Positions 38,103 to 49,446 of a stretch of DNA of 64,000 nucleotides are shown here, piece after piece (the stretch's first letter is position 1; each line of letters opens with the position of its first letter). Location of the stretch: contig CP053148.1 in assembly GCA_014607495.2 (NCBI GenBank), forward strand, positions 4,774,001 to 4,838,000, given 5' to 3'. The notes beneath the pieces are model-generated. The model had not been told where the DNA came from, did not search any database, and saw only the letters and a program-made list of their open reading frames with translations. The DNA comes from Carposina sasakii. Its lineage: Eukaryota > Arthropoda > Insecta > Lepidoptera > Carposinidae. A program made the position numbers and the translations under genes.

Positions 38103-38244
38103 CTTCATATACCCATCGATGGACGAGTTGGCCAACCAGATAAACTACGTGCTGGGCCACTTCGGGATCAAGACGTTCATCGGGTTCGGAGTCGGCGCCG
38201 GCGCCAACATCTTGGCGAGGTTTGCGCTGCTGCACCCTCAGAAG
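38103..38244 (+). CDS. MESK2: NDRG exon B (degenerate nucleophile elbow)
   Basis: Acceptor TTTTCAACAG, donor GTAAGC. The exon finishes the split Asp codon and continues FIYPSMDELANQINYVLGHF, then the segment containing GFGVGAGANILARFAL. In active alpha/beta hydrolases this turn is G-x-S-x-G; here it is G-V-G-A-G with no serine, as in all NDRG proteins, which argues for a scaffold rather than an enzyme. It ends in phase 0 after a Lys codon. It sits 30.4 kb after exon A and 1.6 kb before exon C. Confidence 0.93.
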
Positions 38245-38539
38245 GTAAGCTAGTAATGGCCGCTGAACAGTGAATTTCTTCTTTAACAAACATATAGTCA
38301 TGCCGCCATACAATTTGTCCTAAAAGCTTGGGCAGAAGTGTGAGAAATATGCTTATGATGACTTTCCCAATGACCTGTCTGGAGATATTTTTTTGCAAAT
38401 TTAACGTTTTTTGAAACCTTATGGAATGTGAAACGATTTTGGCAGCTTCGTTTCTTCAAAATACTAGTGACTTTGTTTTTATTACAATATTTAAAAATAA
38501 ATAAGACATCTTCTATGCTGCTCTGGGAGTAAAAAAAAA

Positions 38540-38762
38540 GTATAATATTACAGCTGCTTCTCTTCCCAGGCATACTGTACAAGTCAGTAGAGGGACAAGA
38601 GGGTCTTTGTGTTTTTTGGCGATGGGCTGACCACCTGTCACTATTAACCGAACTTGCACATCTCAACTATACTCTTGAAATTGGTCAGAAGTGGCACCAT
38701 GTTCTTCTATCGGCCCTTGGTGCTCTCCCTACCCCGTAAGGGATAAAGGCGTGATTATATGT
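38540..38762 (+). mobile_element. SINE-like repeat, full copy
   Basis: About 225 bases from AATATTACAGCTGCTTCTCT to TAAGGGATAAAGGCGTGATT and a TATGTATG tail. The copy at 60.5 kb spans the same limits in reverse. No ORF and no clear internal polymerase III boxes, so SINE is a size-based guess. Confidence 0.6.
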
Positions 38763-39498
38763 ATGTAAAATATGACATACTAATAATAAAAAAGTCAAAT
38801 TGTATTATAAAACGTAGGAACTAGCTACCTATCTGTAACTAAACCTAGCCCTACGAACTAGACCAGCAGTAAAACGTTCGTCATCCTGTTCGTAGCACTA
38901 CACACGACAAAGCTGCTCTATGTATAAATAATCTACGATACTCTCATGCAACCCTCACGTACTTGGGATTTTATTATGTGATATACAATATACATGTAGA
39001 AAGTATGCCTGGAATGCACTAAATGGAAATCTGTACTGAGTCTGCTTCCCCAGATGGAGGCCTATAGCTATAGCAGAAATACAAACAGATTTAACATGGG
39101 AATATAAAAGACCACTAGAGTCTTAAAAATTCTAACAAATCCACAAAACTTTATCTGTCATATTATTTTAATTACGAGCATTTGTGCAACTTTTTATGGA
39201 GATTCAAAATAGTATCGTTATCAAAAGTGTGTACACTCAGAGAGACTGAATAGTTTATAAAGTTCTGAACTAGGTTCTGTAGAACAAATGTAGAGACCCG
39301 CCCGCCTAACTTCTAGTCAGCTCTAAAGTTCGGAAATGGTATAAAATGTTCAGAGCGGACTTGTACGTGATCCGTACAAATTCAACGCGGAAAAGAATCG
39401 GACAAGGAAGAAGTTATCAAAAGTGTGGCATTAAAACTTGGTTTCTATACGTACGTACATATTAGTATTATAAAGAAGAAAGATTTGGTAGTCTCTAG

Positions 39499-39537
39499 GA
39501 GCTAGCATTACCTATCATATCTAGATAATGCTAGCTC
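39499..39537. repeat. 12-bp perfect hairpin
   Basis: GAGCTAGCATTA and TAATGCTAGCTC around a 15-base loop, in the intron between exons B and C. Confidence 0.7.
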
Positions 39538-39871
39538 ATATTATTTACAAAACTGGTCTTTACCTGACCATATCTTAAAAACATATTTATATACATCCGC
39601 AACTAAAGATCGCTATATTAATCTTCGCATGAATTGCTAAAATGAGTTGGATGGGTCCAGAATGAAGGTCAAGCAACACCATGTAAATATTTATGCGGAA
39701 TTTTAAAAGCACGCGTATGATATATTTCTAGGTGTCTACTAGACAATCCTAGCTTAGTAACCGCAGAAATACTTATTAATATACAATAAACCATACCCAC
39801 TGTAATTTTACTCTCTGTACTTACCATGTCTAAATAAGAATAAACATTTTTTAATAACATTTTTATTTTAG

Positions 39872-40018
39872 GTGGACGCCCTAGCGTTGATAAACTGCAC
39901 CTCGAACCAGGCGGGATGGATCGAGTGGGCGTACCAGAAGATGAACTCGCGATCGCTGCGCTCGCGCGGCATGACACAAGGCGTGCTCGACTACCTCATG
40001 TGGCATCACTTCGGACGG
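39872..40018 (+). CDS. MESK2: NDRG exon C
   Basis: Acceptor TTTTATTTTAG, donor GTGAGT, phase 0 at both ends, 49 codons. It reads VDALALINCTSNQAGWIEWA and continues through the conserved GMTQGVLDYLMWHHFGR block, the helical lid region of NDRG proteins. The start of the downstream intron carries a 70-bp RTE 3' fragment only about 30 bases past the donor. Confidence 0.93.
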
Positions 40019-40046
40019 GTGAGTACCTCAATACTGCGTTTATCTA

Positions 40047-40118
40047 CATCATCATTCTCAGCCACTGCTAAACATAGGCCTCCCTAAACAACCTCCATTC
40101 CGACCGGTCGGAAGCGGT
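40047..40118 (-). mobile_element. Very short RTE 3' fragment next to an exon
   Basis: About 70 bases of the 7.8-kb/33-kb RTE family 3' end (CATCATCATTCTCAGCC...CGACCGGTCGGAAGC), starting about 30 bases after the exon C donor. Confidence 0.7.
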
Positions 40119-40499
40119 CTGCTAGGTTTTTCCATATAATTCCTTTTAGAGGTAGTTGCTAAAACATTGGTTCCGTCATATTGTGGCCGTTCGTAGGCAT
40201 AACCACGCTCTCTTTACGGTGTCGACATGTGAAATGTATCTCCAAGACCGCTATATTACTGCACCGCTATGCTAGGAAAATATTTAAGTTTATGACTCTA
40301 CTATGATCTGTCCTACATTTAGATAGTTGGTGCAAGCTAGCTTAAGTTATTGCATATTATTGATGATTGTTATGCACATTTGAAACATACTGTACATAGT
40401 ACGAGTGGATTGGATGATGTCAAAGACTAATTATGACAAATTTATCAGTTCAGGATCAAACATAATCGTAGTTGCGCAATTATAAATTAAATTAATAAA

Positions 40500-40670
40500 T
40501 AACTGCGTGCGTGATGTGGGGTTTCACTATATATACTTCCGTGTAAGTCGTAAGAGCTACTAAGCAACTCTCAGTAAATAAATTACCAATTTGTCACAGA
40601 TCATTTATGTACCTGATATACTATACGTAGCTGTGGAATTTCCTAAATGCTGAAGTTTTGGCTACCCCAT
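40500..40670 (-). repeat. Dispersed family copy, reverse
   Basis: GATGTGGGGTTTCACTATAT, TACCAATTTGTCACAGATCA and AAGTTTTGGCTACCCCATTT. Confidence 0.5.
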
Positions 40671-40954
40671 TTCAATGTCAAAAATTAGCTCGCAACTGAG
40701 ATCGAAATAATCTGCTAATATCGTGCTTTCCATTACCTACACAGGACTATGAGCGTAATATTAAATGCTCTGCTATTCCATAAGCGTCGGTTGAGACCGC
40801 TGGCCTGGAAATGGCTGGAATGCTAATAATAGAATAGCGTAAACACGCCACTGAGCTATGTGAGAAAGTGTTGAATACACATTGAGTGAGGAAGGGCCTA
40901 TTTTCTATGCTGTGCGTTTATTACATACAATTCTGTATGCATATTTCCTTTTAA

Positions 40955-41070
40955 GGTCCGATTTTTCCAATAGCCTCTCTCAAGGATATAGTTGACCCTA
41001 TCTTTCTCTAAATCCTGATCAACATAGTGACAGCATCAACTTTATTCTGCAGATAGGAAAATACAGCCAT
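40955..41070. mobile_element. Decayed copy of the 60.9-kb foldback MITE
   Basis: Shares GATTTTTCCAATAGCC, TTTCTCTAAATCCTGATC and GACAGCATCAACTTTATTC with 60882-61024, ends eroded. Confidence 0.5.
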
Positions 41071-41748
41071 TAGCTATTTGTACTGCGATTTAATACTAGG
41101 AAAAATACTGGCTAAAACTTTCCTGACATTTTGATAAGAATAAAACTTTAATTTAATACATGATACCAAATGGATCTTACATGTAACAATTATGCTTATT
41201 CCCAGGCATTAGGCAAATGTCGCACTCTCGTCTTAAGACATATGTATAGTCAATCGTTACCTATGGAGACAACAAATAAATCGAAGAGTTAAAATTGTTG
41301 TTTCTAGTACTAAACGAGGAAAAAAAATATTATGATTTTATGAAAGTACGCTTCTTTTCATAAAATTTTCTAGATGTTTATGCATTTTTATTGTGCTTTG
41401 CGAATTACTTCATGTTTGCGATTTTTCTGAATGGCATTCCCATTCTTTGCTTTTATAGGTTTTTGTCACTAGCGAACTTAATTTCTAAGCTTTGCGAAGT
41501 TTTATTTAGTGTTTTTGCTAATGCGATGAAATATTCTCGTTTATGCATATACTCTGTAGTTACATCACTGCTCGCCGGTCACCTTAATACCTGAACGCTC
41601 CTTCTAACTTAACGACAGGCTCTACTTTCTCTACTGCTAGGCTCCTTCTAAAAGAAGAAGGCTCGATCTTTCTTTTTTGCCATCCAGTTACCCGCCGCCT
41701 TCTTCAAACCGTACAATCTAAGCAAAATGTCTCCTTTCACCCTTCCAG

Positions 41749-41994
41749 TTCCCGGACGACCGCAACCACGACCTAACTCAGATGTACCGCAACTATTTTA
41801 CGCGTAACGTGAACCCGATCAACCTGTCGCTGCTCATCGACGCGTACATACGTCGGAATGATCTCGGCATCGCCCGCGATTCGGACACCATTAAAGTGCC
41901 GGTCCTGAATGTGACCGGAGCTATGTCGCCGCACGTCGATGACACGGTCACTTTTAATGGACGTCTGAATCCTAACAACTCTACTTGGATGAAG
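41749..41994 (+). CDS. MESK2: NDRG exon D
   Basis: Acceptor CACCCTTCCAG, donor GTACTT, phase 0 at both ends, 82 codons; the longest visible exon. It encodes FPDDRNHDLTQMYRNYFTRN, the INLSLLIDAYIRRNDLGIAR helix, and KVPVLNVTGAMSPHVDDTVT. The last block is the strand and loop that would hold the acid and histidine of an active hydrolase. The donor GTACTT is the weakest of the five visible donors. Confidence 0.93.
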
Positions 41995-42938
41995 GTACTT
42001 AAATAACTTTTTATTCGTTTATTTCTCATACATTATACATAACAATAACATTATTTTTGTTTACCAATACTATTTAGTCCTGCCTAACCTATGATGCGGC
42101 GCTTCACTAGAACACATCAGCTGCATCTCTTTCCGCGCAAGTTATGTTAAAAATAACCCAACCCTTCTCGGGTATAGCTAACCTATAACCCTGAAATATT
42201 TATGACATGTTTCAGATCTGTAATCTAAGAATGTAATGTAAGAGAAGAATATCATAAAAGTAGATGAAGTGAAAGAGGTGTGTCAGAATTGTAGCAAGTG
42301 GAGTTCCGTGATCTCCGCCATAGAGGAATAAGAGGTCATAGAGTGCCAATGTCGTACTAACTGCCTCGATGCACCTTTAGATTTTTAGGTGCCTCATAAT
42401 TCCATTACATTAATGATGTAGTTCATTATTGTACTGTACATTACAGTAATGCAATCTAAGTGTCAAGGACTGGAATTGTGAGGCACCGAAAAGTCTAAAG
42501 GTGCATCGAGGCTGTTAGTATGACATTAGCACCTTTTAAAACTATAATTTGTTTCTCCCTCTTCTAATCGTCCTATCATCTCTTTTCTCGCCGCGAATGC
42601 GGACCACGTGTGTTCCCCCTATCTGCCAGTTGCTCAACCACCGTGGTACTGACCTCTCGCTCGACAAGTGAATTTTTGTGTGTGACAAACTGACCTACCC
42701 AAAGGAGTGCCCTTCGTTGAAAAGTGAAGTAACAGTGAAGAATACCTAAAAGTGGATTGAAGTGAAAAACCCTAAAACCCTACGAGAGATACCGCGCGGA
42801 AGGAGAAAGAACAAAACCCCACAGGTACCTCTTTGACCTACCTATTTACTTCTAGAAACAGCACCCCATAACATCTTATTCCTCTATGTCTCTGCCTCCC
42901 TCGCAGGGAAAGAGGCGTGATTTTTATGTATGTTTCAG

Positions 42939-43023
42939 ATTTCAGACTGCGCTATGGTACTGGAAGAGCAGCCGGGTAAAGTGTCGGAAGCTTTCCGTCT
43001 GTTCCTGCAGGGAGAGGGTTATG
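42939..43023 (+). CDS. MESK2: NDRG exon E
   Basis: Acceptor TATGTTTCAG, donor GTAAGT. It reads ISDCAMVLEEQPGKVSEAFR then LFLQGEGY and ends with one base (G) of a split codon. This is the C-terminal helix of the NDRG hydrolase fold. A second AG lies seven bases into the exon, but only the chosen acceptor keeps the family sequence MK-ISDC. The next intron holds the TIR-bounded reverse transcriptase unit and the mariner. Confidence 0.92.
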
Positions 43024-44605
43024 GTAAGTAGACGACAAACAAACATACACACATACACGGTAACTTACCATACCTGTATGTAATTTGGAACTTATATTAC
43101 ATTAATAAATAAAGATACACAAATAAAAAAAACTGTACGTCTTACAGGGTGTAAAAGAAGGGGTATGGTAGTTAAGCGGAATTCAACAATGAATACACTA
43201 CAAGTAGAGACCTTGTATTTGAGACAAACATTCGGACCTATAGGTACAGTATTTATTATCTGGAAAACAAAATATTTGTTTTTGAATCTTAAGTTTTGAA
43301 TCCCGACATTACGTGGACAAATACTTTATAGTAAGTGTTTTCTATTGTATTTCGCTTACCTTCATTACACCCTGTATAAAAATGCAGACGGTGTTCTTTT
43401 TGCGCGTCTATGATATGTTTTGTCCTGCTTTCTTTTATGGAAAACAAACGAGAGATATTAGTGCGTAAAAAGAACATTTTGAAACAAAAATAAAATTATT
43501 CTATTTTAAATCTGAGCTTAAATAAACTAATAAAAATACTATGGAAAAATATTTATTTATAGGTATAATGTGTCATTTTGTTCTTATTAAATTTTTAAAA
43601 CTACTCTAAATCTCTTTCAAGTTCCGTCCCTATTATTTAGAAAAAAAACCTGTATTTACAACGTTCCTGAAAACTACGGAGTCTCACGATAATTTTTCTC
43701 CATGGAAGCATACCTGGGAAGTGTTTTGTTCCTAAGATATTAGGGTCCAAAGTTGAGTAAATAGACTGCGTTTTTCTGCACAAATGCACGTAGACGCGAA
43801 AACAAGATTTTTTCACGAGAAATAATTCTGTCTATGAAAAACTAGCATAAACACTGGACACTATAAATTTCGCTCGATCAAGTAATTACTTTATTTGATG
43901 TATAGAGTACGTACCCTTCGTTAAGGGTGGCAACGAAAAAACATCCTGTATAATATGAGATATTATTCAATCGATCAGTGAATGATAATGCCTTATACTA
44001 AAATTTTATATACCACAAAATAATCAAACTATGTAACTACTGCAGTGCAGTCGTGAGAAAGTTCTTCAGTAATCAGACGTATATAATCGTCATTATTGTT
44101 TAATGCTATCTCCCTATAATTTTACTTTAACGTTTCTTTTGTTTTAACTACGTATATTTGCAAAAAAATATTCCAGGAATGACAAACATTTTCACACTTG
44201 ACTGTACTTTAAACAAAGCAAGATAATGTTTAGCTATTTTGCGTTTAGTTTAAGTTTAAATAGGCATTAGTTGACAGCAAGCTTACACTTCGTGACAAGA
44301 TACCATATCACATGCTGATAGATGCAACGCTGAACACCTTCACTACACTGTTAGTTATTACTTAATTTAAAGTAAGAACATTCAAGAACGATAACAAAAG
44401 TCTCCCACTCAATGTGTGAATGTGCCAAATCAACTGCATGTTATCGTTAATTTGAAAATTTAATTGATCTCGTTATGATTTGACTCTCATCCATAAGCCC
44501 AGCATACGTCACTAATGCTGCAATCGGCTGAGGCAACCGAACTGTAGTTTAAAATCGATGTTTTGTAAATAAACTGGTCGTACGTAGCTAGCATGGAACG
44601 TTATT
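43024..44605. other. Start of last intron, no gene
   Basis: AT-rich. An inverted sequence pair (ACAGGGTGTAAAAGAAGGGG near 43144 and CTTCATTACACCCTGTAT near 43361) suggests another decayed TIR element of about 230 bases. Confidence 0.45.
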
Positions 44606-45071
44606 ACCACAGACCTAGAATATCCACATGTACCTATAAGACGGATAAGTTTAAGTCTAAAGAGCCATTTTCTCGCTATTAACAAGAGAAATTAATATCT
44701 TCTGAACCATGCAACTCAGGTTTGTTTTTTGACACAGAGATGTCTTATTTCTAAATTTATATTACCTTTACATACTTTAAGTTATAACTTTACTTATCAA
44801 AAGAATTGCTTAAGCTAAATATTGTCTAAAATTTACATACAATTTGCTGTCAAATTTCATTTTTAAACAGTGTTTTTCATCGCTGTTTAGGAATATGCAA
44901 ATGGACACACTTAAATTCTAACCGTGTTATTACAAAAAAAAAGTAAACACTTTTTAAGCTAAACGTGCCCTAAATTTGGTCATTCAATTTGCTGTAAAAT
45001 GTCATATTTAAATCGAGTCTAACTTTAGGCGCTCTTTTGTAATAACACCGTAAATATTCTAGGTCTATGGT
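44606..45071. mobile_element. 466-bp MITE
   Basis: Ends ACCACAGACCTAGAATAT and ATATTCTAGGTCTATGGT (one mismatch in 18), with GTGTTATTACAAA-type inner repeats that recur near 62430-62640. No clear target duplication. Confidence 0.65.
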
Positions 45072-45706
45072 GCACTGCTACCCCAGTGTATTATGATACC
45101 CAATTAAATTGTAGTAGCTTAATACGAAATTACATGCGTCTGAATCCCTGTTTCTTTTCCTGGTTTATGTTTGAGCCGGATTTGCGAATGAGTTTGCGGA
45201 AACCCGAATGACGTGGTATGTATAGCAAAGTGCTTAACGTGTTTATTAGTGTCCTGTTTTGTCATATTTAGCGAGCTACGTGTTTTATTATGTATACTTA
45301 TAAAGTAGATTAAAGGAAAAATTTAAATTGGAATCAATTTAATCGTAAACTTTCATACATTACCAAAAACACATAATTCGACTGGCTAGTATCTGCTACC
45401 TATCTATAAAATGTTTACCCGTACTGCACGCATTATAGTTCCAATATTTTTAACTAAGCAGTGACTCTAGGTCTATAAAAACAGATGGTTAACTGGCAAA
45501 CGAGTCACTGCTTTTTTCGTTTTATGTTTATAACTATTCAACAGTATCAACGAAGACGTGGTGTTATCGTTTCACGTAAGAAGGTACACGAATTTCCGAA
45601 AATCTTATTGTAGTAGTGTTAAAATGTGATAAACAAGTAGACATGACATTATTGATAGACATTACTGATCGTAATTATCTTCTTATGTGAGATGGAGTTT
45701 TGTAAA

Positions 45707-45746
45707 ATACAGCAACTATGCAATAATATTTGCATAGTTGCTGTAT
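45707..45746. repeat. Perfect 17-bp hairpin
   Basis: Arms ATACAGCAACTATGCAA and its exact complement at 45730-45746, loop TAATAT. It lies 40 bases before the first Penelope-like codon. It may be a transcript structure or a foldback end. Confidence 0.8.
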
Positions 45747-45785
45747 CTCGAAGTTTCCCTCTATGTACGGACATAGCATAATTCT

Positions 45786-46013
45786 GTTTATCTAGGTCAA
45801 ACGGGTCGTAACTTCAAGATTAGATACCAAGAACATCTGGCAGCTTACAGGAATAATTTCCCTGAAAAATCACATTTTGCTAAACACTTGTTAGTTTCAA
45901 ATCATAAAATTCCAGATGACCACAGTTTTGTTAGTCTGTATACGTGTGAAAAGGGCATTTGTCTATCTATTTTGGAACAGTTGGAGATTTTGAAGGCCAA
46001 ATATTCTGGTTAA
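45786..46013 (+). pseudogene. Penelope-like element, C-terminal GIY-YIG endonuclease fragment
   Basis: A 75-codon frame reading VYLGQTGRNFKIRYQEHL, then KSHFAKHLL, then ILEQLEILKAKYSG and stop. The Y-x-G-Q-T-G...R...EH pattern is the second half of a GIY-YIG endonuclease, and the downstream S-x-F-A-K-H-L and ILEELEI-type blocks are typical of Penelope-like retroelements. The element is 5'-truncated at about 45780, so no reverse transcriptase domain remains. It ends 127 bases before the TIR unit. Confidence 0.6.
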
Positions 46014-46140
46014 ATTGGTTAAATTCAATCGCTAGAATAAATAAATAAATAGTAACCTTAGTATATAATTATTTTTATTTTTTTTTTTTTTTTATGGCCT
46101 CATAACATGTGTTTAGTATATAATGGCTTGTCAATGTCAA

Positions 46141-46215
46141 TGTCGTGGCCATATTGTTAAATTGATCATTTCATGAAATGGTCGAGCATTTCATGAAGTG
46201 GTCGCATTTCATGAA
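46141..46215 (+). repeat. Left terminal inverted repeat with three 20-bp near-palindromic iterons
   Basis: After a 23-base outer segment come three head-to-tail ~20-base units at 46164-46183, 46184-46203 and 46204-46221. Each is centred on CATTTCATGAA(A/G)TG, and the consensus 14-mer CATTTCATGAAATG is its own reverse complement. The mate is at 50379-50453. Confidence 0.85.
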
Positions 46216-46436
46216 GTGGCCAATTCAATTTGACCAGATCGTTAAATCGTCTACATTTCACGATTTTGTCATCCACGTTTGGCCAAATCGTATTAACAGG
46301 GTGTCCATAAAATCCGAATGTGGTAAGAGCTTATATAAATAATATATACCGTACACCATATATAAGTATACCATAAGGTATGATGGTATGATTTTTTTTG
46401 CTATACAATATAGTCAAATAAAATAACTTAAACCTA

Positions 46437-49328
46437 CTACAGAAAATTAAATGTATGTATAAAGTTGCCATCTACCGGGAGGGTGCCCAGGAGGCTGGCA
46501 GCATTGCCACGTTGAATGGCAATGCTAATTTTTTGTCCAAAAAACAGGCCAGCCTTCTGGTCACGGGAAGTTTCAAACAGGCGTTTGGAAATTTCCCGGT
46601 AGAGGCGGTGAGCACTTGGTCCCCACGGTCCCAGTGTCTCGACGCCAAACGCCCCAAACATGTAGTCTCCTGGGAGACCTGCATATTTGCGGCGTTTGGC
46701 GTTTTCCGCCGAACATGCAGCAGAACCGGCTTTGGATGATGTACCGCCGATGTGGGAGGCAGCAAGAGTGTCAACACAAGTAGCATCCCACACAAGCGGT
46801 CTACCCATCTCCCAAGGCACTAGGGTCATACCGTCGGGCCTTTTCCCATCATCACGCGCCAAGCCATTGGGTTCCAGAACTGCTGGCGCGTTGGCTTTTC
46901 CTAGGGCCCGACGGATAGAATCGTTGATATTTGCGTGCCGTGGGAGACGGCCCAAGCTTCTGATGCATGAAAGACCGTGGTGACCAAGCCTATCTACGGT
47001 GTCCCCACACTGGCAAATGTGGGGAACCGTTACTGTGGCCCCTAGGCGAAGCGATGCAGCTATACGGAACGTTGTTCTATCTAGCATGGTGCCCGTGTGT
47101 GGCGAGGGTAGAGCCTGTAGCCAAAGTCCCGATTCCCATTCTCCGACAGCGAGTAGACGGGCGCGCTCTGTGGTACCGGATGACGTTTGTATGAGTTCAT
47201 TCCGTACCAGGCCACAGAGCGGCTCGTCCCACTGTCGCTGAGAAGAAGGGTCCTTGGGCAGGTCTACGTTTGGGCACCGTGCTATCCAGTCATTTCTGGC
47301 CTCGGCCAAGCCGCAGATTGTAATATTTTGGCCGAAAGTTGGTTGAAGTATTTTTGCCACGAGTTTCTCTGTGCTGTAGGCCGAGGACAGGAACGCCGGT
47401 AGAGAGACATTTGAAATTTTCCGTATACCCAGACCCCCCATCCTGATTGGTAAGGAGGCCTGTGTCCAGATTCGATCGTCGATATGGATGTTGAATATGG
47501 ATGTGACTGTTTTTTGAATGATAGAGTCTAATAGGTCGAGAAGATGGGCATGTTTCCAAATATTACAGCAGCGTAGCACGTACGTACATTTTGGCACAAA
47601 AAGGCAGTGTCTGATTATGCAGTGGGCCATGTGTGTATTAATTTTTAATAGACGGTCCGATACTGAATTAAAATTTATAATTGTATTTTCAAAAAACGGG
47701 CCCACTGCATCATCAAAGATCGGGGACCCTAAGAGGCAAAGTGTACTTTTGTCTATAATTTTTATTTCGGGTGCAATAATTTTGAATTTTGTGATCGTGT
47801 CTGTTATTAAATTTTGATTACTACTGTTTACAAATAGTACGCATTTTGAAAAATTTAATTCCAAACCAATATTTTTGAATTTGTCAATTATAAAATTTAA
47901 GTCATTTAAAACTGTTTCAGCCTCGCCTCCTAGGGTTCCGTCGTCCAGGTACCAGACGTTGAATTTCGAATTTAGTTTCTCGATAATTGTATGAATGGCT
48001 AAACTAAATATGCCTGGACCAAGAGGGTCACCCTGTTGACAGCCGACTGCTGAATCTAAAGGGTGGTCTTTATAAACTAATTTTGAGGGTTCACTATAAC
48101 ACTGCCAAAGATAGTTAAAACAATGTGGAATTTTTTCTTTGATGACTGACAAGAGGGCACCCCTGTCTACGCAGTTAAATGCATTTTGAACATCCACCTT
48201 CAGGACGATAGTATCATTTTCAGCACTTAGGAAAGTCCTCAACGAGTGTACGGCGGCTTCGCAGCCGCCTTTTGTCCCAAAGCCAAGTTGCCGGGGCTGG
48301 AAATAATTTGCTAAGGCATTTACCGAGGCCCGGCAACATATTTTAGCCGTAAGGCGGCGGTAAATACAGCCTACGGCTATCGGCCTTATGCCCCCATCTT
48401 TTTTTAGGAGGGCACACAAATTGGCGCCGTACAAAATACCTAATATATCTTTGTGGACTTTCCCAAGCAGCATGAGGTTTACCAGTGCCGTCAGGTTCTT
48501 CAAGAGCGTGTCGCCGGCTGGTCCGATGTTTCCACCAATAAGGTCTTTTAGGTGTTGAGGACTCAGCCCATCCAACCCGCCAGCGGAGCCACTATTAAAG
48601 GACGTGACAGCATGTAGCACGTCTGTGCACGTTGCCTGTAAGGCCTGATCGGAGGATACAGGCGGCTGTGGTAGTTGGATATTAGCTGCTGGAGGTGGAT
48701 GCTTTGAATGAAGTGAGGTGAGGGTGTCCGGAGTATCTGGAGCTACTGCATCGCTGGAGAAGAGGAGCCGGGAAGCTCCTCTGATATCACCATCGCTTAT
48801 TTTATTTTCGACTTGTCTGAAAGTGTAGTCAATTTTGCGATTGTTTTGCTGCCGAAAGTATAATTTGGGGTCTAAAGGGTTATTATTTATGCAATTTTGT
48901 TTCAACCTTTGCGCAAGAGTACTACTTGAGTTTATTTCTTTCACTACATGCAGTACTCTGTACGGAAAGGTTAGAAGGTGTTCCCAGGCGACCTTCGAGT
49001 TTTCAGAAACCACTTTCTGTATGTCGGCAGATAATGTTCTAGCAACCATTACCCGTGCTGCGCGTGGTATCCGCTTCAGCACTGGCAATGACTGCTTTAA
49101 CTCACCTAGCGTCCTCCAGAAAGGGGTATCGTCCGTACTTATTTCATCAGTTACGGGAGCTTGGGACCCACCAACTTCTTTGTGGGCCCTTCCGAGATGG
49201 ATTTTTAGGCCCCTGTGTCCTTTAAAAAATTTAGCCTGGGAACATTTTGGGCATTGGATAAGGTTATCCAACGATGCAGATAAAATCGCTTCGCTTGAGG
49301 TCACAATCGGTGGTGCATTGCTTAGCAT
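46437..49328 (-). CDS. Zinc finger / reverse transcriptase / restriction-like endonuclease protein (963 aa), intact
   Basis: A single uninterrupted 963-residue frame starting at ATG. Order of parts: a C2H2-type finger at 26-49 (CPKC, then H44 and H49); a reverse transcriptase core at about 245-540 with GGLDGLSPQHL, KKDGGIRPIAVG, KVDVQNAFNCVD, QQGDPLGP and the catalytic YLDDG (D462, D463), then LGLELNFSKC-like and LLGSP blocks; a CCHC-like cluster at 772-788 (CQCG...HHGLSC); then RPDG at 830-833, WDATCVDT at 847-854, a Lys-rich KRRKY and VETLG. The last set matches the P-D...D...K layout of restriction-like endonucleases in R2-type LINEs. YLDDG instead of the usual FADD is distinctive. In R2-type LINEs such a protein nicks target DNA and primes cDNA from the nick. 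The intact frame suggests recent activity. Clade assignment is not secure. Confidence 0.85.
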   Translation of the reverse strand: MLSNAPPIVTSSEAILSASLDNLIQCPKCSQAKFFKGHRGLKIHLGRAHKEVGGSQAPVTDEISTDDTPFWRTLGELKQSLPVLKRIPRAARVMVARTLSADIQKVVSENSKVAWEHLLTFPYRVLHVVKEINSSSTLAQRLKQNCINNNPLDPKLYFRQQNNRKIDYTFRQVENKISDGDIRGASRLLFSSDAVAPDTPDTLTSLHSKHPPPAANIQLPQPPVSSDQALQATCTDVLHAVTSFNSGSAGGLDGLSPQHLKDLIGGNIGPAGDTLLKNLTALVNLMLLGKVHKDILGILYGANLCALLKKDGGIRPIAVGCIYRRLTAKICCRASVNALANYFQPRQLGFGTKGGCEAAVHSLRTFLSAENDTIVLKVDVQNAFNCVDRGALLSVIKEKIPHCFNYLWQCYSEPSKLVYKDHPLDSAVGCQQGDPLGPGIFSLAIHTIIEKLNSKFNVWYLDDGTLGGEAETVLNDLNFIIDKFKNIGLELNFSKCVLFVNSSNQNLITDTITKFKIIAPEIKIIDKSTLCLLGSPIFDDAVGPFFENTIINFNSVSDRLLKINTHMAHCIIRHCLFVPKCTYVLRCCNIWKHAHLLDLLDSIIQKTVTSIFNIHIDDRIWTQASLPIRMGGLGIRKISNVSLPAFLSSAYSTEKLVAKILQPTFGQNITICGLAEARNDWIARCPNVDLPKDPSSQRQWDEPLCGLVRNELIQTSSGTTERARLLAVGEWESGLWLQALPSPHTGTMLDRTTFRIAASLRLGATVTVPHICQCGDTVDRLGHHGLSCIRSLGRLPRHANINDSIRRALGKANAPAVLEPNGLARDDGKRPDGMTLVPWEMGRPLVWDATCVDTLAASHIGGTSSKAGSAACSAENAKRRKYAGLPGDYMFGAFGVETLGPWGPSAHRLYREISKRLFETSRDQKAGLFFGQKISIAIQRGNAASLLGTLPVDGNFIHTFNFL

Positions 49329-49446
49329 TAATTTAAAGTAAAATTAGAATTAAAAATAAAATAGAGGACTATGTACACATGTTCACTATCATAGTCATAA
49401 TTTGGCTGTAAATAGAGATAGAAATTGAAAATCACTGATCACTGAG

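Larger units (their letters stand above)
40119..41748. other. Intron between exons C and D
   Basis: Contains the dispersed-family copy at 40.5 kb and the decayed MITE at 40.96 kb; otherwise plain intron. Confidence 0.6.

Noticed and set aside
48835..49341. 168-codon + strand frame and several others at 46.4-47.8 kb
   Set aside because: Antisense shadows of the 963-codon RT frame.
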